64,000 nt of DNA, taken from positions 62,001 through 126,000 of the forward strand of contig NZ_NCVK01000058.1 of the NCBI RefSeq assembly GCF_002096845.1, read 5' to 3'. Shown here one piece after another: positions 55,169 through 62,494 of this stretch (positions are counted from its first letter, which is position 1; every line of letters starts with the position of its first letter). The translations under genes were made by a program, and so were the position numbers. The notes under the pieces were generated by a model, which was not told the DNA's origin, searched no databases, and was given only the letters and a program-made list of their open reading frames with translations. The stretch comes from Streptococcus mitis (lineage in GTDB: Bacteria; Bacillota; Bacilli; Lactobacillales; Streptococcaceae).

Positions 55169-55645
55169 TTATAGTAGATTTCGTATTGCCTCTTCAATTT
55201 GTTTTGGGTCTGTTTTTGAAGAAAAGCGCTCAAAGACCTGACCATCACGACCGATGAGAAACTTAGCGAAATTCCATTCGACTCGTTTTCCCAGTGGGCC
55301 AGATTTTTGTTCTTTCAACCAAACATAGAGGGGATCTGCTTCCTTACCGTTGACCTTGATCTTGGCAAAACGTGGGAAGCTGGTCTGGTAATGTAGGCTA
55401 CAGAAGGCGTTGATTTCCTCTGCGCTACCTGGTGCTTGTCCCATAAACTGATTGCAAGGGAAGTCTAAAATCTCAAAACCTTGTTCTTGATAGCGATCAT
55501 AGAGTTCTTGAAGTCCTTGGTACTGGGGCGTTAAACCACATCCGGTAGCAGTGTTGACAATCAAGAGTACCTTACCACGATAGGCATCTAGTGAGATTTC
55601 TTGATTGTCTTGGTTCAAGACTGAAAAATCGTAAAGTGAAGTCAT
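55169..55645 (-). CDS. Glutathione peroxidase family thiol peroxidase
   Basis: A 158-residue GPx-family peroxidase that reduces peroxides, in bacteria usually with thioredoxin. The peroxidatic residue is a cysteine in NTATGCGLTPQY near residue 36, not selenocysteine. The Gln and Trp of the catalytic set lie in FPCNQFMGQAPG and EWNFAKFLIGRDG, and the Asn is in the WNF stretch. Length is normal. The start overlaps the upstream DUF3278 gene by four bases, so it is last in a four-gene chain under the small XRE regulator. This coupling to membrane proteins of unknown role is unusual. Confidence 0.93.
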   Translation of the reverse strand: MTSLYDFSVLNQDNQEISLDAYRGKVLLIVNTATGCGLTPQYQGLQELYDRYQEQGFEILDFPCNQFMGQAPGSAEEINAFCSLHYQTSFPRFAKIKVNGKEADPLYVWLKEQKSGPLGKRVEWNFAKFLIGRDGQVFERFSSKTDPKQIEEAIRNLL

Positions 55646-56220
55646 TGATTGCTTTTCTCCTTCTGTTTGGTATTTTTAGGAGTTTTCTCCTCTTGTAGTG
55701 ATAGAAATCCGTAGGTCAGGGTTCCGAAAATACTACCGATAATCAGGCCATACATCAGGAAAGGAACACTTTTATCGAATTGCATGAGCAACTTCCCAAA
55801 ATCTGAAAAGGACATTTGCTGAACGAAGACTTTATGAAAGATGAGTAGGGTAAAGAGGCCAATCTGAATACCGATAAACACAATCCAGCTTCGGAATTTG
55901 ATTTGGGCTTTGCTGTAGGTCTTGAGGATGATTTCTGACTTGTCATCTTTTTCCAGATGGAGTTCTTTGACGGCTCTTTGAGTTTTTAAAGTAATGAAAA
56001 AAATGAGTCCAGAGTAAACGTAGGGCATGGCATAGCGAACGATTTCTATGAAGCGTCCAAATAACAGATAAAACAAGAAGAGAAAGAAGGAAGAATAAAC
56101 GATTTGGACCATGGAGCGGGCGCAAGCCTTGTAGATAATCTCTTGTCGGCATTCATCAAAAGAGCCTTGGATATGAAAGAGATTTCGAAGTAGGCGAGTG
56201 GTGAAGTCTTCTTTTTTCAT
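55642..56220 (-). CDS. DUF3278 family membrane protein
   Basis: A 192-residue membrane protein with four hydrophobic segments (for example IVYSSFFLFLFYLLFGRFIE and SWIVFIGIQIGLFTLLIFH). The N-terminus, KKEDFTTRLLRNLFHIQGSFDECRQEIIYKA, matches in pattern that of the second copy at 56584 (TEKLIKRTYGISGPLDEYKRREADRI), so both are DUF3278 members. Function is unknown; these usually occur with a small XRE regulator in streptococci. The start follows AGGAGGTTACTAGT on the minus strand. Confidence 0.85.
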   Translation of the reverse strand: MKKEDFTTRLLRNLFHIQGSFDECRQEIIYKACARSMVQIVYSSFFLFLFYLLFGRFIEIVRYAMPYVYSGLIFFITLKTQRAVKELHLEKDDKSEIILKTYSKAQIKFRSWIVFIGIQIGLFTLLIFHKVFVQQMSFSDFGKLLMQFDKSVPFLMYGLIIGSIFGTLTYGFLSLQEEKTPKNTKQKEKSNQ

Positions 56221-56246
56221 ACTAGTAACCTCCTAAATGAGCGGTT

Positions 56247-56573
56247 TTACTGATTTTCTTTTACGAATTGATAGAGATAATAAAGATAAGTGATAGAAGA
56301 AAGGCTAGCAATAGTCAGCAGTAAATAATATTTCCAACCGCTTGAGACGAGCATCAGTTGTGGAAAAGATAGAATTATAAAGTATAGTGCTAAGTTAAGT
56401 GTGCGCGTTTTTGGGGAGTCAATCTTTAGATAAGTCAGTCCTTTGTTAAGTGCTAGAATAAAGACTAGCACGAGGAATGTCTCGTCGATTGGCAAGTTCC
56501 CTGAAATGATAATGAAGATGAGCAGAGAACTGAACAAAAGATGATAGGTAAGTAAAGTTAGTAATGATTTCAT
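56247..56573 (-). CDS. Small membrane protein (108 aa)
   Basis: A 108-residue protein with three to four hydrophobic segments (LLTYHLLFSSLLIFIIISGN, FLVLVFILALNKGLTYL, YYLLLTIASLSSITYLYYLY) and no known family that I can name. The ATG at 56573 follows a perfect AGGAGGTG, so a longer frame back to 56687 is rejected. It lies between the two DUF3278 genes with short gaps (10 and 26 bases) and is part of the same operon. Confidence 0.8.
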   Translation of the reverse strand: MKSLLTLLTYHLLFSSLLIFIIISGNLPIDETFLVLVFILALNKGLTYLKIDSPKTRTLNLALYFIILSFPQLMLVSSGWKYYLLLTIASLSSITYLYYLYQFVKENQ

Positions 56574-56583
56574 AGGGCACCTC

Positions 56584-57126
56584 CTAATTCTCATCTTGAT
56601 TTTTCTTGGCTTTTGCAATGCGACGGGAGATGAGGAACTGTATGCTTGCTCCGAAGAAGATAGAACCGAGAATGCTTGATACACCATTTCTTATAGTGAG
56701 AAGAGAATGAAAATAGTCCTGACCTTCACCTATGAGTATATCGAGAAGAGGAGTTATAAAAAATATCCATAGACCAAAGAACAAACCTGCTTTCAGACCT
56801 GGGTAGTGTAGTTGCTTGCTTTCTTTCTCATTTAGCATATCTGGGTCAATAGCTGTAATCCCTGTTTTTTTCATTTGGTAGGTAACATAGCCAGCAGCAA
56901 TGAGGGCAATCACTAAAATCAGAGGAGGATAGATTAGAGCCACTTCTTGAGGGTATTTATAGGCCAGAAGGAGTGGAATAAGATTTCCGAAAATCATCAG
57001 ATAAAAGAGGACGATAAAGACTTGGTTACCGATACGATCGGCCTCACGCCGTTTGTATTCGTCAAGGGGACCAGAAATACCGTATGTGCGTTTGATCAGT
57101 TTTTCAGTGAAGGTTTCTTTTTTCAT
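56584..57126 (-). CDS. DUF3278 family membrane protein (second copy)
   Basis: A 180-residue membrane protein with four hydrophobic segments and the DUF3278 N-terminal pattern ETFTEKLIKRTYGISGPLDE. It is a distant paralogue of the 192-residue protein two genes downstream. It starts 15 bases after the XRE gene behind AAAAAGGAGCC. Function is unknown. Co-transcription with a regulator hints at a membrane sensor or a target, which is inference. Confidence 0.85.
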   Translation of the reverse strand: MKKETFTEKLIKRTYGISGPLDEYKRREADRIGNQVFIVLFYLMIFGNLIPLLLAYKYPQEVALIYPPLILVIALIAAGYVTYQMKKTGITAIDPDMLNEKESKQLHYPGLKAGLFFGLWIFFITPLLDILIGEGQDYFHSLLTIRNGVSSILGSIFFGASIQFLISRRIAKAKKNQDEN

Positions 57127-57141
57127 GAGTTGGCTCCTTTT

Positions 57142-57336
57142 TTAAAAATTATCCTCCCAAAAGAGACTGTTGAGGTCAGTTTGGAGGCTACGAGCGAGAT
57201 TGAGACAGAGTTCCAGAGTTGGATTGTACTTGTCGTTTTCAATCATATTGATGGTTTGTCTCGAGACACCGATATCCTTGGCGAGCTCGAGCTGGGAAAT
57301 GCCCAGTTCCTTGCGAAATTCTTTCACACGATTCAT
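57142..57336 (-). CDS. Small XRE family regulator (64 aa)
   Basis: A 64-residue single-domain Cro/CI-type protein: VKEFRKELGISQLELAKDIG, then SRQTINMIENDKYNPTLEL and the ending LFWEDNF, the common compact regulator of Firmicutes (YvaO/YozG-like). It is first of the operon with DUF3278 genes and the peroxidase, and it very likely controls it through the palindrome over the promoter's -10. The ATG at 57336 follows GAAAGGAGACC. Confidence 0.93.
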   Translation of the reverse strand: MNRVKEFRKELGISQLELAKDIGVSRQTINMIENDKYNPTLELCLNLARSLQTDLNSLFWEDNF

Positions 57337-57370
57337 CTGGTCTCCTTTCTGATTTATGTCGTATATATTT

Positions 57371-57405
57371 GACTATATTATAGTCTTTTAAACATAAAGT
57401 GTCAA
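57371..57405 (-). promoter_or_regulatory. Promoter of the XRE-DUF3278-peroxidase operon with operator
   Basis: On the minus strand TTGACA (57405-57400) and TATAAT (57382-57377) are exactly 17 bases apart, a full consensus promoter. The palindrome GACTAT-AAT-ATAGTC (57371-57385) covers the -10, a natural operator for the small XRE protein. Confidence 0.82.
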
Positions 57406-57500
57406 GTATTTTTGACATATTCTTAAAGAAATCTTACTTTTTTTGCCCTATTTGTCTGACTAGTGCAAGCTAGTCGGATTTGTGGTAAAATAGATAGGAT

Positions 57501-58451
57501 ATGACAAAAGAATTTCATCATGTAACGGTCTTACTCTATGAAACGATTGATATGCTCGACGTAAAGCCTGACGGTATCTACGTTGATGCGACTTTGGGTG
57601 GAGCAGGCCATAGCGAATATTTATTAAGTAAATTAAGTGAAAAAGGCCATCTCTATGCCTTTGATCAGGACCAGAATGCCATTGACAATGCACAAGAACG
57701 CTTGGCACCTTACATTGAAAAGGGGATGGTGACTTTTATCAAGGATAACTTCCGTCATTTGCAGGCACGTTTGCGCGAAGCTGGTGTTCAGGAAATTGAT
57801 GGAATTTGTTATGACTTGGGAGTGTCTAGTCCTCAGCTGGATCAGCGTGAGCGCGGTTTTTCTTATAAAAAGGATGCACCACTGGACATGCGGATGAATC
57901 AGGATGCGAGTCTGACAGCCTATGAAGTGGTGAATCACTATGACTATCATGACTTGGTTCGTATTTTCTTCAAGTATGGCGAGGACAAATTCTCTAAACA
58001 GATTGCGCGTAAGATTGAACAAGCACGGGAAGTGAAGTCAATTGAGACGACGACTGAGTTGGCAGAGATTATCAAGTCGGCTAAGCCTGCAAAAGAACTC
58101 AAGAAAAAGGGCCATCCTGCCAAGCAGATTTTCCAGGCTATTCGAATTGAAGTCAATGATGAACTGGGAGCGGCAGATGAGTCCATCCAGCAGGCTATGG
58201 AGATGTTGGCTATAGATGCTAGAATCTCAGTGATTACCTTCCATTCGCTAGAAGACCGCTTGACCAAGCAATTGTTCAAGGAAGCTTCAACAGTTGAAGT
58301 TCCCAAAGGTTTGCCTTTCATCCCGGATGATCTCAAGCCCAAGATGGAATTGGTATCCCGTAAGCCAATCTTGCCAAGTGCAGAAGAATTAGAAGCCAAT
58401 AACCGCTCGCACTCAGCCAAGTTGCGCGTGGCAAGAAAAATTCACAAGTAA
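57501..58451 (+). CDS. rsmH: 16S rRNA (cytosine-1402-N4)-methyltransferase
   Basis: A 316-residue SAM-dependent enzyme that methylates N4 of C1402 in the decoding centre of 16S rRNA. Recognised by [20 protein letters not shown] at the start, the SAM loop [36 protein letters not shown] split over residues 95-115, and [14 protein letters not shown] near 250. Typical first gene of the division and wall cluster. -10-like TAAAAT at 57487-57492 lies just ahead. It is ten bases from ftsL. Confidence 0.96.
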   Translation: MTKEFHHVTVLLYETIDMLDVKPDGIYVDATLGGAGHSEYLLSKLSEKGHLYAFDQDQNAIDNAQERLAPYIEKGMVTFIKDNFRHLQARLREAGVQEIDGICYDLGVSSPQLDQRERGFSYKKDAPLDMRMNQDASLTAYEVVNHYDYHDLVRIFFKYGEDKFSKQIARKIEQAREVKSIETTTELAEIIKSAKPAKELKKKGHPAKQIFQAIRIEVNDELGAADESIQQAMEMLAIDARISVITFHSLEDRLTKQLFKEASTVEVPKGLPFIPDDLKPKMELVSRKPILPSAEELEANNRSHSAKLRVARKIHK

Positions 58452-58460
58452 GAGGAAAAA

Positions 58461-58778
58461 ATGGTAGATAAGAAAGAAACAACCAGTCAATTCTTGCAGA
58501 GTCGTATAAAAAAATTCTCCCGTGTGGAGAAGGCTTTTTATCTCTCCATTGCGTTTACAGCTCTCGTTTTGGCATTGAGTATTATCTTTATGCAGACTCG
58601 ACTCCTACAAGTACAAAATGATCTGACAAAAATCAATGCGCAGATAGAGGAGAAGAAGACAGAATTGGATGATGCCAAACAAGAGGTAAATGAATTGTTG
58701 AGGGCAGAACGCTTGAAAGAAATCGCAAATTCTAAGGACTTAAAATTGAATAATGAGAATATTCGATCAGCGGAGTAA
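58461..58778 (+). CDS. ftsL: Cell division protein FtsL
   Basis: A 105-residue bitopic protein of the divisome. A short cytoplasmic N-terminus of about 25 residues is followed by one membrane helix (AFYLSIAFTALVLALSIIFM). An extracellular coiled coil (LLQVQNDLTKINAQIEEKKT onward) then pairs with DivIC and FtsQ/DivIB. Low sequence conservation is normal, and the position between rsmH and pbp2x is decisive. It ends three bases before pbp2x. Confidence 0.92.
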   Translation: MVDKKETTSQFLQSRIKKFSRVEKAFYLSIAFTALVLALSIIFMQTRLLQVQNDLTKINAQIEEKKTELDDAKQEVNELLRAERLKEIANSKDLKLNNENIRSAE

Positions 58779-58781
58779 GAT

Positions 58782-61034
58782 ATGAAGTGGACAAAAAGAA
58801 TAACCCGATTTGCGATTAGAAACCGTAAATCTCCAGCAGAAAACCGTAAAATAGTGGGGAAGTACATCAGCTTGTTAGCTGTCGTACTTTTCGCTGTCTT
58901 TTTGGTCAATTTTGCTGTTATTATCGGGAGTGGTAGTAAATTTGGAACGGATCTAGTAAAAGAGGCTAAGAAGGTTCACCAAATAACTCGTACAGTCCCT
59001 GCCAAACGTGGGACTATTTATGACCGCAATGGAGTCCCGATTGCTGAGGACGCAACCTCCTATAATGTCTATGCTGTTATTGATAAAAAATACAAATCAG
59101 CAACGGGTAAAATTCTTTATGTAGAAGATGCCCAGTTTAATAAGGTAGCAGAGGTTTTCCATAAGTATCTGGATATGGACGAGGCTTATGTTAAAGAACA
59201 ATTGTCTCAACCGAATCTGACTCAAGTTTCTTTTGGTGCCAAAGGAAATGGAATTACCTATGCCAATATGATGGCTATTAAAAAGGATTTGAAAGACGCT
59301 AGTGTTGAAGGAATTGACTTCACAACTAGCCCTAATAGAAGCTATCCAAATGGACAATTCGCTTCTAGTTTTATTGGTTTGGCCCAACTCCATGAAAATG
59401 AGGATGGTAGCAAGAGTTTGCTGGGAACTTCTGGGATGGAGAGTTCCTTGAACAGTATTCTTGCAGGGAAAGACGGTATTATTACCTATGAAAAAGATCG
59501 TCTGGGTAATATTGTCCCTGGAACAGAACAAGTTTCCCAACAAACGGTAGATGGCAAGGATGTTTATACAACATTGTCTAGTCCGCTACAATCTTTCATG
59601 GAAACTCAGATGGATGCCTTTCTAGAAAAAGTAAAAGGTAAGTATATGACCGCGACCTTGGTCAGTGCAAAGACCGGTGAAATCCTCGCTACCACCCAAC
59701 GACCTACCTTTAATGCAGATACTAAAGAAGGAATCACTGAGGACTTTGTTTGGCGTGATATTCTTTATCAAAGTAACTATGAACCAGGATCAGCCATGAA
59801 GGTTATGACGTTAGCTTCTTCTATTGATAATAATACCTTCCCAAGTGGAGAATACTTCAATAGCAGTGAATTTAAAATGGCGGATGTGACGACTCGAGAT
59901 TGGGATGTTAATGGTGGTTTGACTACTGGTGGGATGATGACTTTCTTACAAGGTTTCGCTCACTCCAGTAATGTTGGAATGAGTCTACTTGAACAAAAAA
60001 TGGGAGATGCTACTTGGTTGGATTATCTAAAACGCTTTAAATTTGGGGTTCCAACTCGCTTTGGCTTGACAGATGAATACGCTGGTCAACTTCCAGCTGA
60101 TAATATTGTTAGTATTGCTCAAAGCTCATTTGGGCAAGGAATTTCAGTGACACAAACACAAATGCTTCGTGCCTTTACAGCTATTGCTAATGATGGAGTT
60201 ATGCTGGAGCCAAAATTTATAAGTGCTATTTATGATACTAACAATCAGTCTGTACGAAAGTCTCAAAAAGAGATTGTAGGAAAACCTGTATCTGAAGATA
60301 CAGCAAGCTTGACTCGTACTAACATGATATTAGTTGGGACGGACCCTCTATATGGAACTATGTATAATCACCAAACAGGAAAGCCAATTATAACAGTTCC
60401 TGGACAAAATGTAGCAGTTAAATCCGGTACGGCTCAAATCGCTGATGAGAAAAATGGAGGCTACTTGGTTGGTTCTACCAATTATATTTTCTCAGTTGTG
60501 ACTATGAATCCTGCTGAAAATCCTGATTTTATTCTTTACGTAACAGTTCAACAGCCAGAACACCTTTCTACACCTTGGTTTGGAGAATTTGCTAATCCTA
60601 TTCTTGAACGAGCTTCTGCCATGAAAGATTCCCTTAACCTCCAATCTACCGCTAAAACGTTAGATCAGGTAACCAATCAAAGCGCTTATGCCATGCCTAG
60701 CATCAAGGATATTTCACCTGGTGATTTGGCGGAAGCCTTACGTCGAAATATTGTGCAACCAATCGTTGTTGGTACTGGAACAAAGATTAAAGAGACTTCT
60801 GTAGAAGAAGGAAAAAATCTTGCACCAAACCAACAAGTTCTCCTTTTATCGGATAAGGTAGAAGAAATTCCAGACATGTATGGCTGGAAAAAAGAGACTG
60901 CCGAGACCTTTGCTAAATGGTTGGATATTGAACTGGAATTTGAAGGTTCAGGTTCCGTTGTTCAGAAGCAAGATGTTCGGACTAATACAGCTATCAAAAA
61001 CATTAAAAAAATTAAATTAACTTTAGGAGACTAA
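58782..61034 (+). CDS. pbpX: Penicillin-binding protein 2x, with resistance-type substitutions
   Basis: A 750-residue class B transpeptidase of septal peptidoglycan synthesis. It has a cytoplasmic tail, a membrane helix near residues 30-50, a dimerisation domain, a transpeptidase domain and two C-terminal PASTA domains. Active-site motifs fall at the standard positions: Ser-337-Ala-Met-Lys-340, Ser-395-Ser-Asn and Lys-547-Ser-Gly. The first motif is normally STMK, so T338A is present. Compared with the R6 sequence as I remember it, M343T, I371T, R384G and L546V are also present, while M400 and Gln-552 are kept. These are typical of mosaic beta-lactam-resistance alleles or of S. mitis. The gene lies between ftsL and mraY, with two bases before mraY. 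Confidence 0.97.
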   Translation: MKWTKRITRFAIRNRKSPAENRKIVGKYISLLAVVLFAVFLVNFAVIIGSGSKFGTDLVKEAKKVHQITRTVPAKRGTIYDRNGVPIAEDATSYNVYAVIDKKYKSATGKILYVEDAQFNKVAEVFHKYLDMDEAYVKEQLSQPNLTQVSFGAKGNGITYANMMAIKKDLKDASVEGIDFTTSPNRSYPNGQFASSFIGLAQLHENEDGSKSLLGTSGMESSLNSILAGKDGIITYEKDRLGNIVPGTEQVSQQTVDGKDVYTTLSSPLQSFMETQMDAFLEKVKGKYMTATLVSAKTGEILATTQRPTFNADTKEGITEDFVWRDILYQSNYEPGSAMKVMTLASSIDNNTFPSGEYFNSSEFKMADVTTRDWDVNGGLTTGGMMTFLQGFAHSSNVGMSLLEQKMGDATWLDYLKRFKFGVPTRFGLTDEYAGQLPADNIVSIAQSSFGQGISVTQTQMLRAFTAIANDGVMLEPKFISAIYDTNNQSVRKSQKEIVGKPVSEDTASLTRTNMILVGTDPLYGTMYNHQTGKPIITVPGQNVAVKSGTAQIADEKNGGYLVGSTNYIFSVVTMNPAENPDFILYVTVQQPEHLSTPWFGEFANPILERASAMKDSLNLQSTAKTLDQVTNQSAYAMPSIKDISPGDLAEALRRNIVQPIVVGTGTKIKETSVEEGKNLAPNQQVLLLSDKVEEIPDMYGWKKETAETFAKWLDIELEFEGSGSVVQKQDVRTNTAIKNIKKIKLTLGD

Positions 61035-61035
61035 T

Positions 61036-62016
61036 ATGTTTATTTCTATTAGTGCTGGAATTGTGACATTTTTACTAACTTTAGTAGGAATTCCGGCCTT
61101 TATCCAATTTTATAGAAAGGCGCAAATTACAGGCCAGCAGATGCATGAGGATGTTAAACAGCACCAGGCAAAAGCTGGGACTCCTACAATGGGGGGGCTT
61201 GTTTTCCTCATTGCTGCAGTTGTGGTGAGTTTCCTCGTCGCTCTTTTTTCGAAACAATTGACCAATAATGTTGGTATGATTTTGTTTATTTTGGTCTTGT
61301 ATGGCTTGGTTGGTTTTTTAGATGACTTTCTCAAGGTCTTCCGAAAGATCAATGAGGGGCTAAACCCCAAACAGAAATTGGCTCTTCAGCTTCTAGGTGG
61401 TGTTATTTTCTACCTTTTCTATGAACGTGGGGGCGATATGCTCTCTGTCTTTGGCTACCAAGTGCATTTAGGGATTTTCTATATTGTTTTTGCTCTTTTC
61501 TGGCTAGTTGGTTTTTCAAATGCAGTCAACTTGACAGATGGTATTGACGGTCTAGCTAGTATTTCAGTTGTGATTAGCTTGTCTGCTTATGGAGTTATTG
61601 CCTATGTGCAAGGTCAGATGGATATCCTTCTAGTGATTCTTGCCATGATTGGTGGTTTGCTTGGTTTCTTCGTCTTTAACCATAAGCCTGCTAAAGTCTT
61701 TATGGGGGATGTGGGAAGTTTGGCCCTAGGTGGAATGTTGGCAGCTATCTCTATGGCCCTCCACCAAGAATGGACTCTCTTGATTATCGGAATTGTTTAT
61801 GTCTTTGAAACAACTTCGGTCATGATGCAAGTCAGTTATTTTAAACTGACAGGTGGTAAACGTATTTTCCGTATGACGCCTGTGCATCATCATTTTGAGC
61901 TTGGAGGATTGTCTGGTAAGGGAAGTCCTTGGAGCGAGTGGAAGGTCGACTTCTTCTTTTGGGGAGTGGGGCTATTAGCAAGTCTCCTGACCCTAGCAAT
62001 TTTGTATTTGATGTAA
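61036..62016 (+). CDS. mraY: Phospho-N-acetylmuramoyl-pentapeptide transferase
   Basis: A 326-residue polytopic membrane enzyme (about ten helices) that transfers phospho-MurNAc-pentapeptide to undecaprenyl phosphate, forming lipid I. Catalytic aspartates lie in FLDDFLKV near residue 94 and [10 protein letters not shown] near residue 165. [11 protein letters not shown] and the histidine-rich [11 protein letters not shown] loop near residue 285 are also present. It starts one base after the pbp2x stop behind TAGGAGAC and is last in the cluster before a terminator. Confidence 0.97.
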   Translation: MFISISAGIVTFLLTLVGIPAFIQFYRKAQITGQQMHEDVKQHQAKAGTPTMGGLVFLIAAVVVSFLVALFSKQLTNNVGMILFILVLYGLVGFLDDFLKVFRKINEGLNPKQKLALQLLGGVIFYLFYERGGDMLSVFGYQVHLGIFYIVFALFWLVGFSNAVNLTDGIDGLASISVVISLSAYGVIAYVQGQMDILLVILAMIGGLLGFFVFNHKPAKVFMGDVGSLALGGMLAAISMALHQEWTLLIIGIVYVFETTSVMMQVSYFKLTGGKRIFRMTPVHHHFELGGLSGKGSPWSEWKVDFFFWGVGLLASLLTLAILYLM

Positions 62017-62022
62017 GAATGG

Positions 62023-62048
62023 CACCCTGATGTTTCAGGGTGTTTTTG
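62023..62048 (+). terminator. Terminator of the rsmH-ftsL-pbp2x-mraY cluster
   Basis: CACCCTGA (62023-62030) and TCAGGGTG (62035-62042) form a perfect 8-base stem with a 4-base loop, followed by TTTTTGC. Confidence 0.92.
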
Positions 62049-62053
62049 CGTTA

Positions 62054-62194
62054 AATACACAATTAAAATCAAAGAGCAAACTAGGAAGTGCTCAAAACAT
62101 AGCTTAGAGGTTGTGGATAAGACTGACGAAGTCAGCCCAAAACACGGTTTTGAGGTTGTAGATAAGACGAAGCTGACGTGTTTTGAAGAGTGTA
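62054..62194 (-). repeat. BOX element, rearranged, with doubled boxB part
   Basis: Starts AATACACAATTAAAATCAAA and ends GTTTTGAAGAGTGTA on the plus strand. The GAGGTTGT-GGATAAGAC / AGATAAGAC unit occurs twice (62108-62126 and 62151-62169) around GACGAAGTCAG, so the middle has been duplicated and diverged. It lies directly after the mraY terminator. Confidence 0.8.
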
Positions 62195-62204
62195 AAAAAA
62201 TATT

Positions 62205-62254
62205 GGTCAATTAAAGTCAAAATCCTTGACCTTTTCTGACTAATGTAGTATATT
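62205..62254 (+). promoter_or_regulatory. clpL promoter with two CtsR boxes
   Basis: A CtsR-like site GGTCAATTAAAGTCAAA (62205-62221, one mismatch to the GGTCAAANANNGTCAAA pattern) is followed by an inverted one at 62226-62242. The latter overlaps the -35 TTGACC (62226-62231). The -10 TATATT is at 62249-62254, 17 bases on. Repression by CtsR, relieved by heat, is expected. Confidence 0.8.
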
Positions 62255-62322
62255 ATAAACGTAAGGTAAATGAGAGCCTTACTAGAACACTTATTTAAAG
62301 TAAAGTAGAAAGAGGTGTGTCT

Positions 62323-62412
62323 ATGTTTAATCTAGAAATCTTCAGAAGTAAAGATAGTCTACTCCTGCTTGAAAAAGAAAAACCAGAAATAGTACATAGA
62401 GTAGCGATTTAG
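62323..62412 (+). CDS. Small leader reading frame upstream of clpL (29 aa)
   Basis: The ATG at 62323 follows AGAGGTG (62310-62316) with good spacing and lies about 60 bases after the CtsR-controlled promoter. The peptide begins MFNLEIFRSKDSLLLLEKEK and ends IVHRVAI. No known family. It could be a real stress-induced micropeptide, a leader peptide, or the start of a decayed gene. The ribosome site is the main support. Confidence 0.4.
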   Translation: MFNLEIFRSKDSLLLLEKEKPEIVHRVAI

Positions 62413-62436
62413 CTAGTCTAAATTTTTTAAAACAAA

Positions 62437-62453
62437 GGTCAAAGATAGTCAAT
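62437..62453 (+). promoter_or_regulatory. Third CtsR box, close to clpL
   Basis: GGTCAAAGATAGTCAAT matches the CtsR operator pattern in 16 of 17 positions. It lies 42 bases before the clpL start and may serve a second, nearer promoter. TAATAATAA at 62459-62467 could be its -10. Confidence 0.72.
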
Positions 62454-62494
62454 ATCAGTAATAATAACGAAGTAAATAAAATGAGGTAAAGAAT

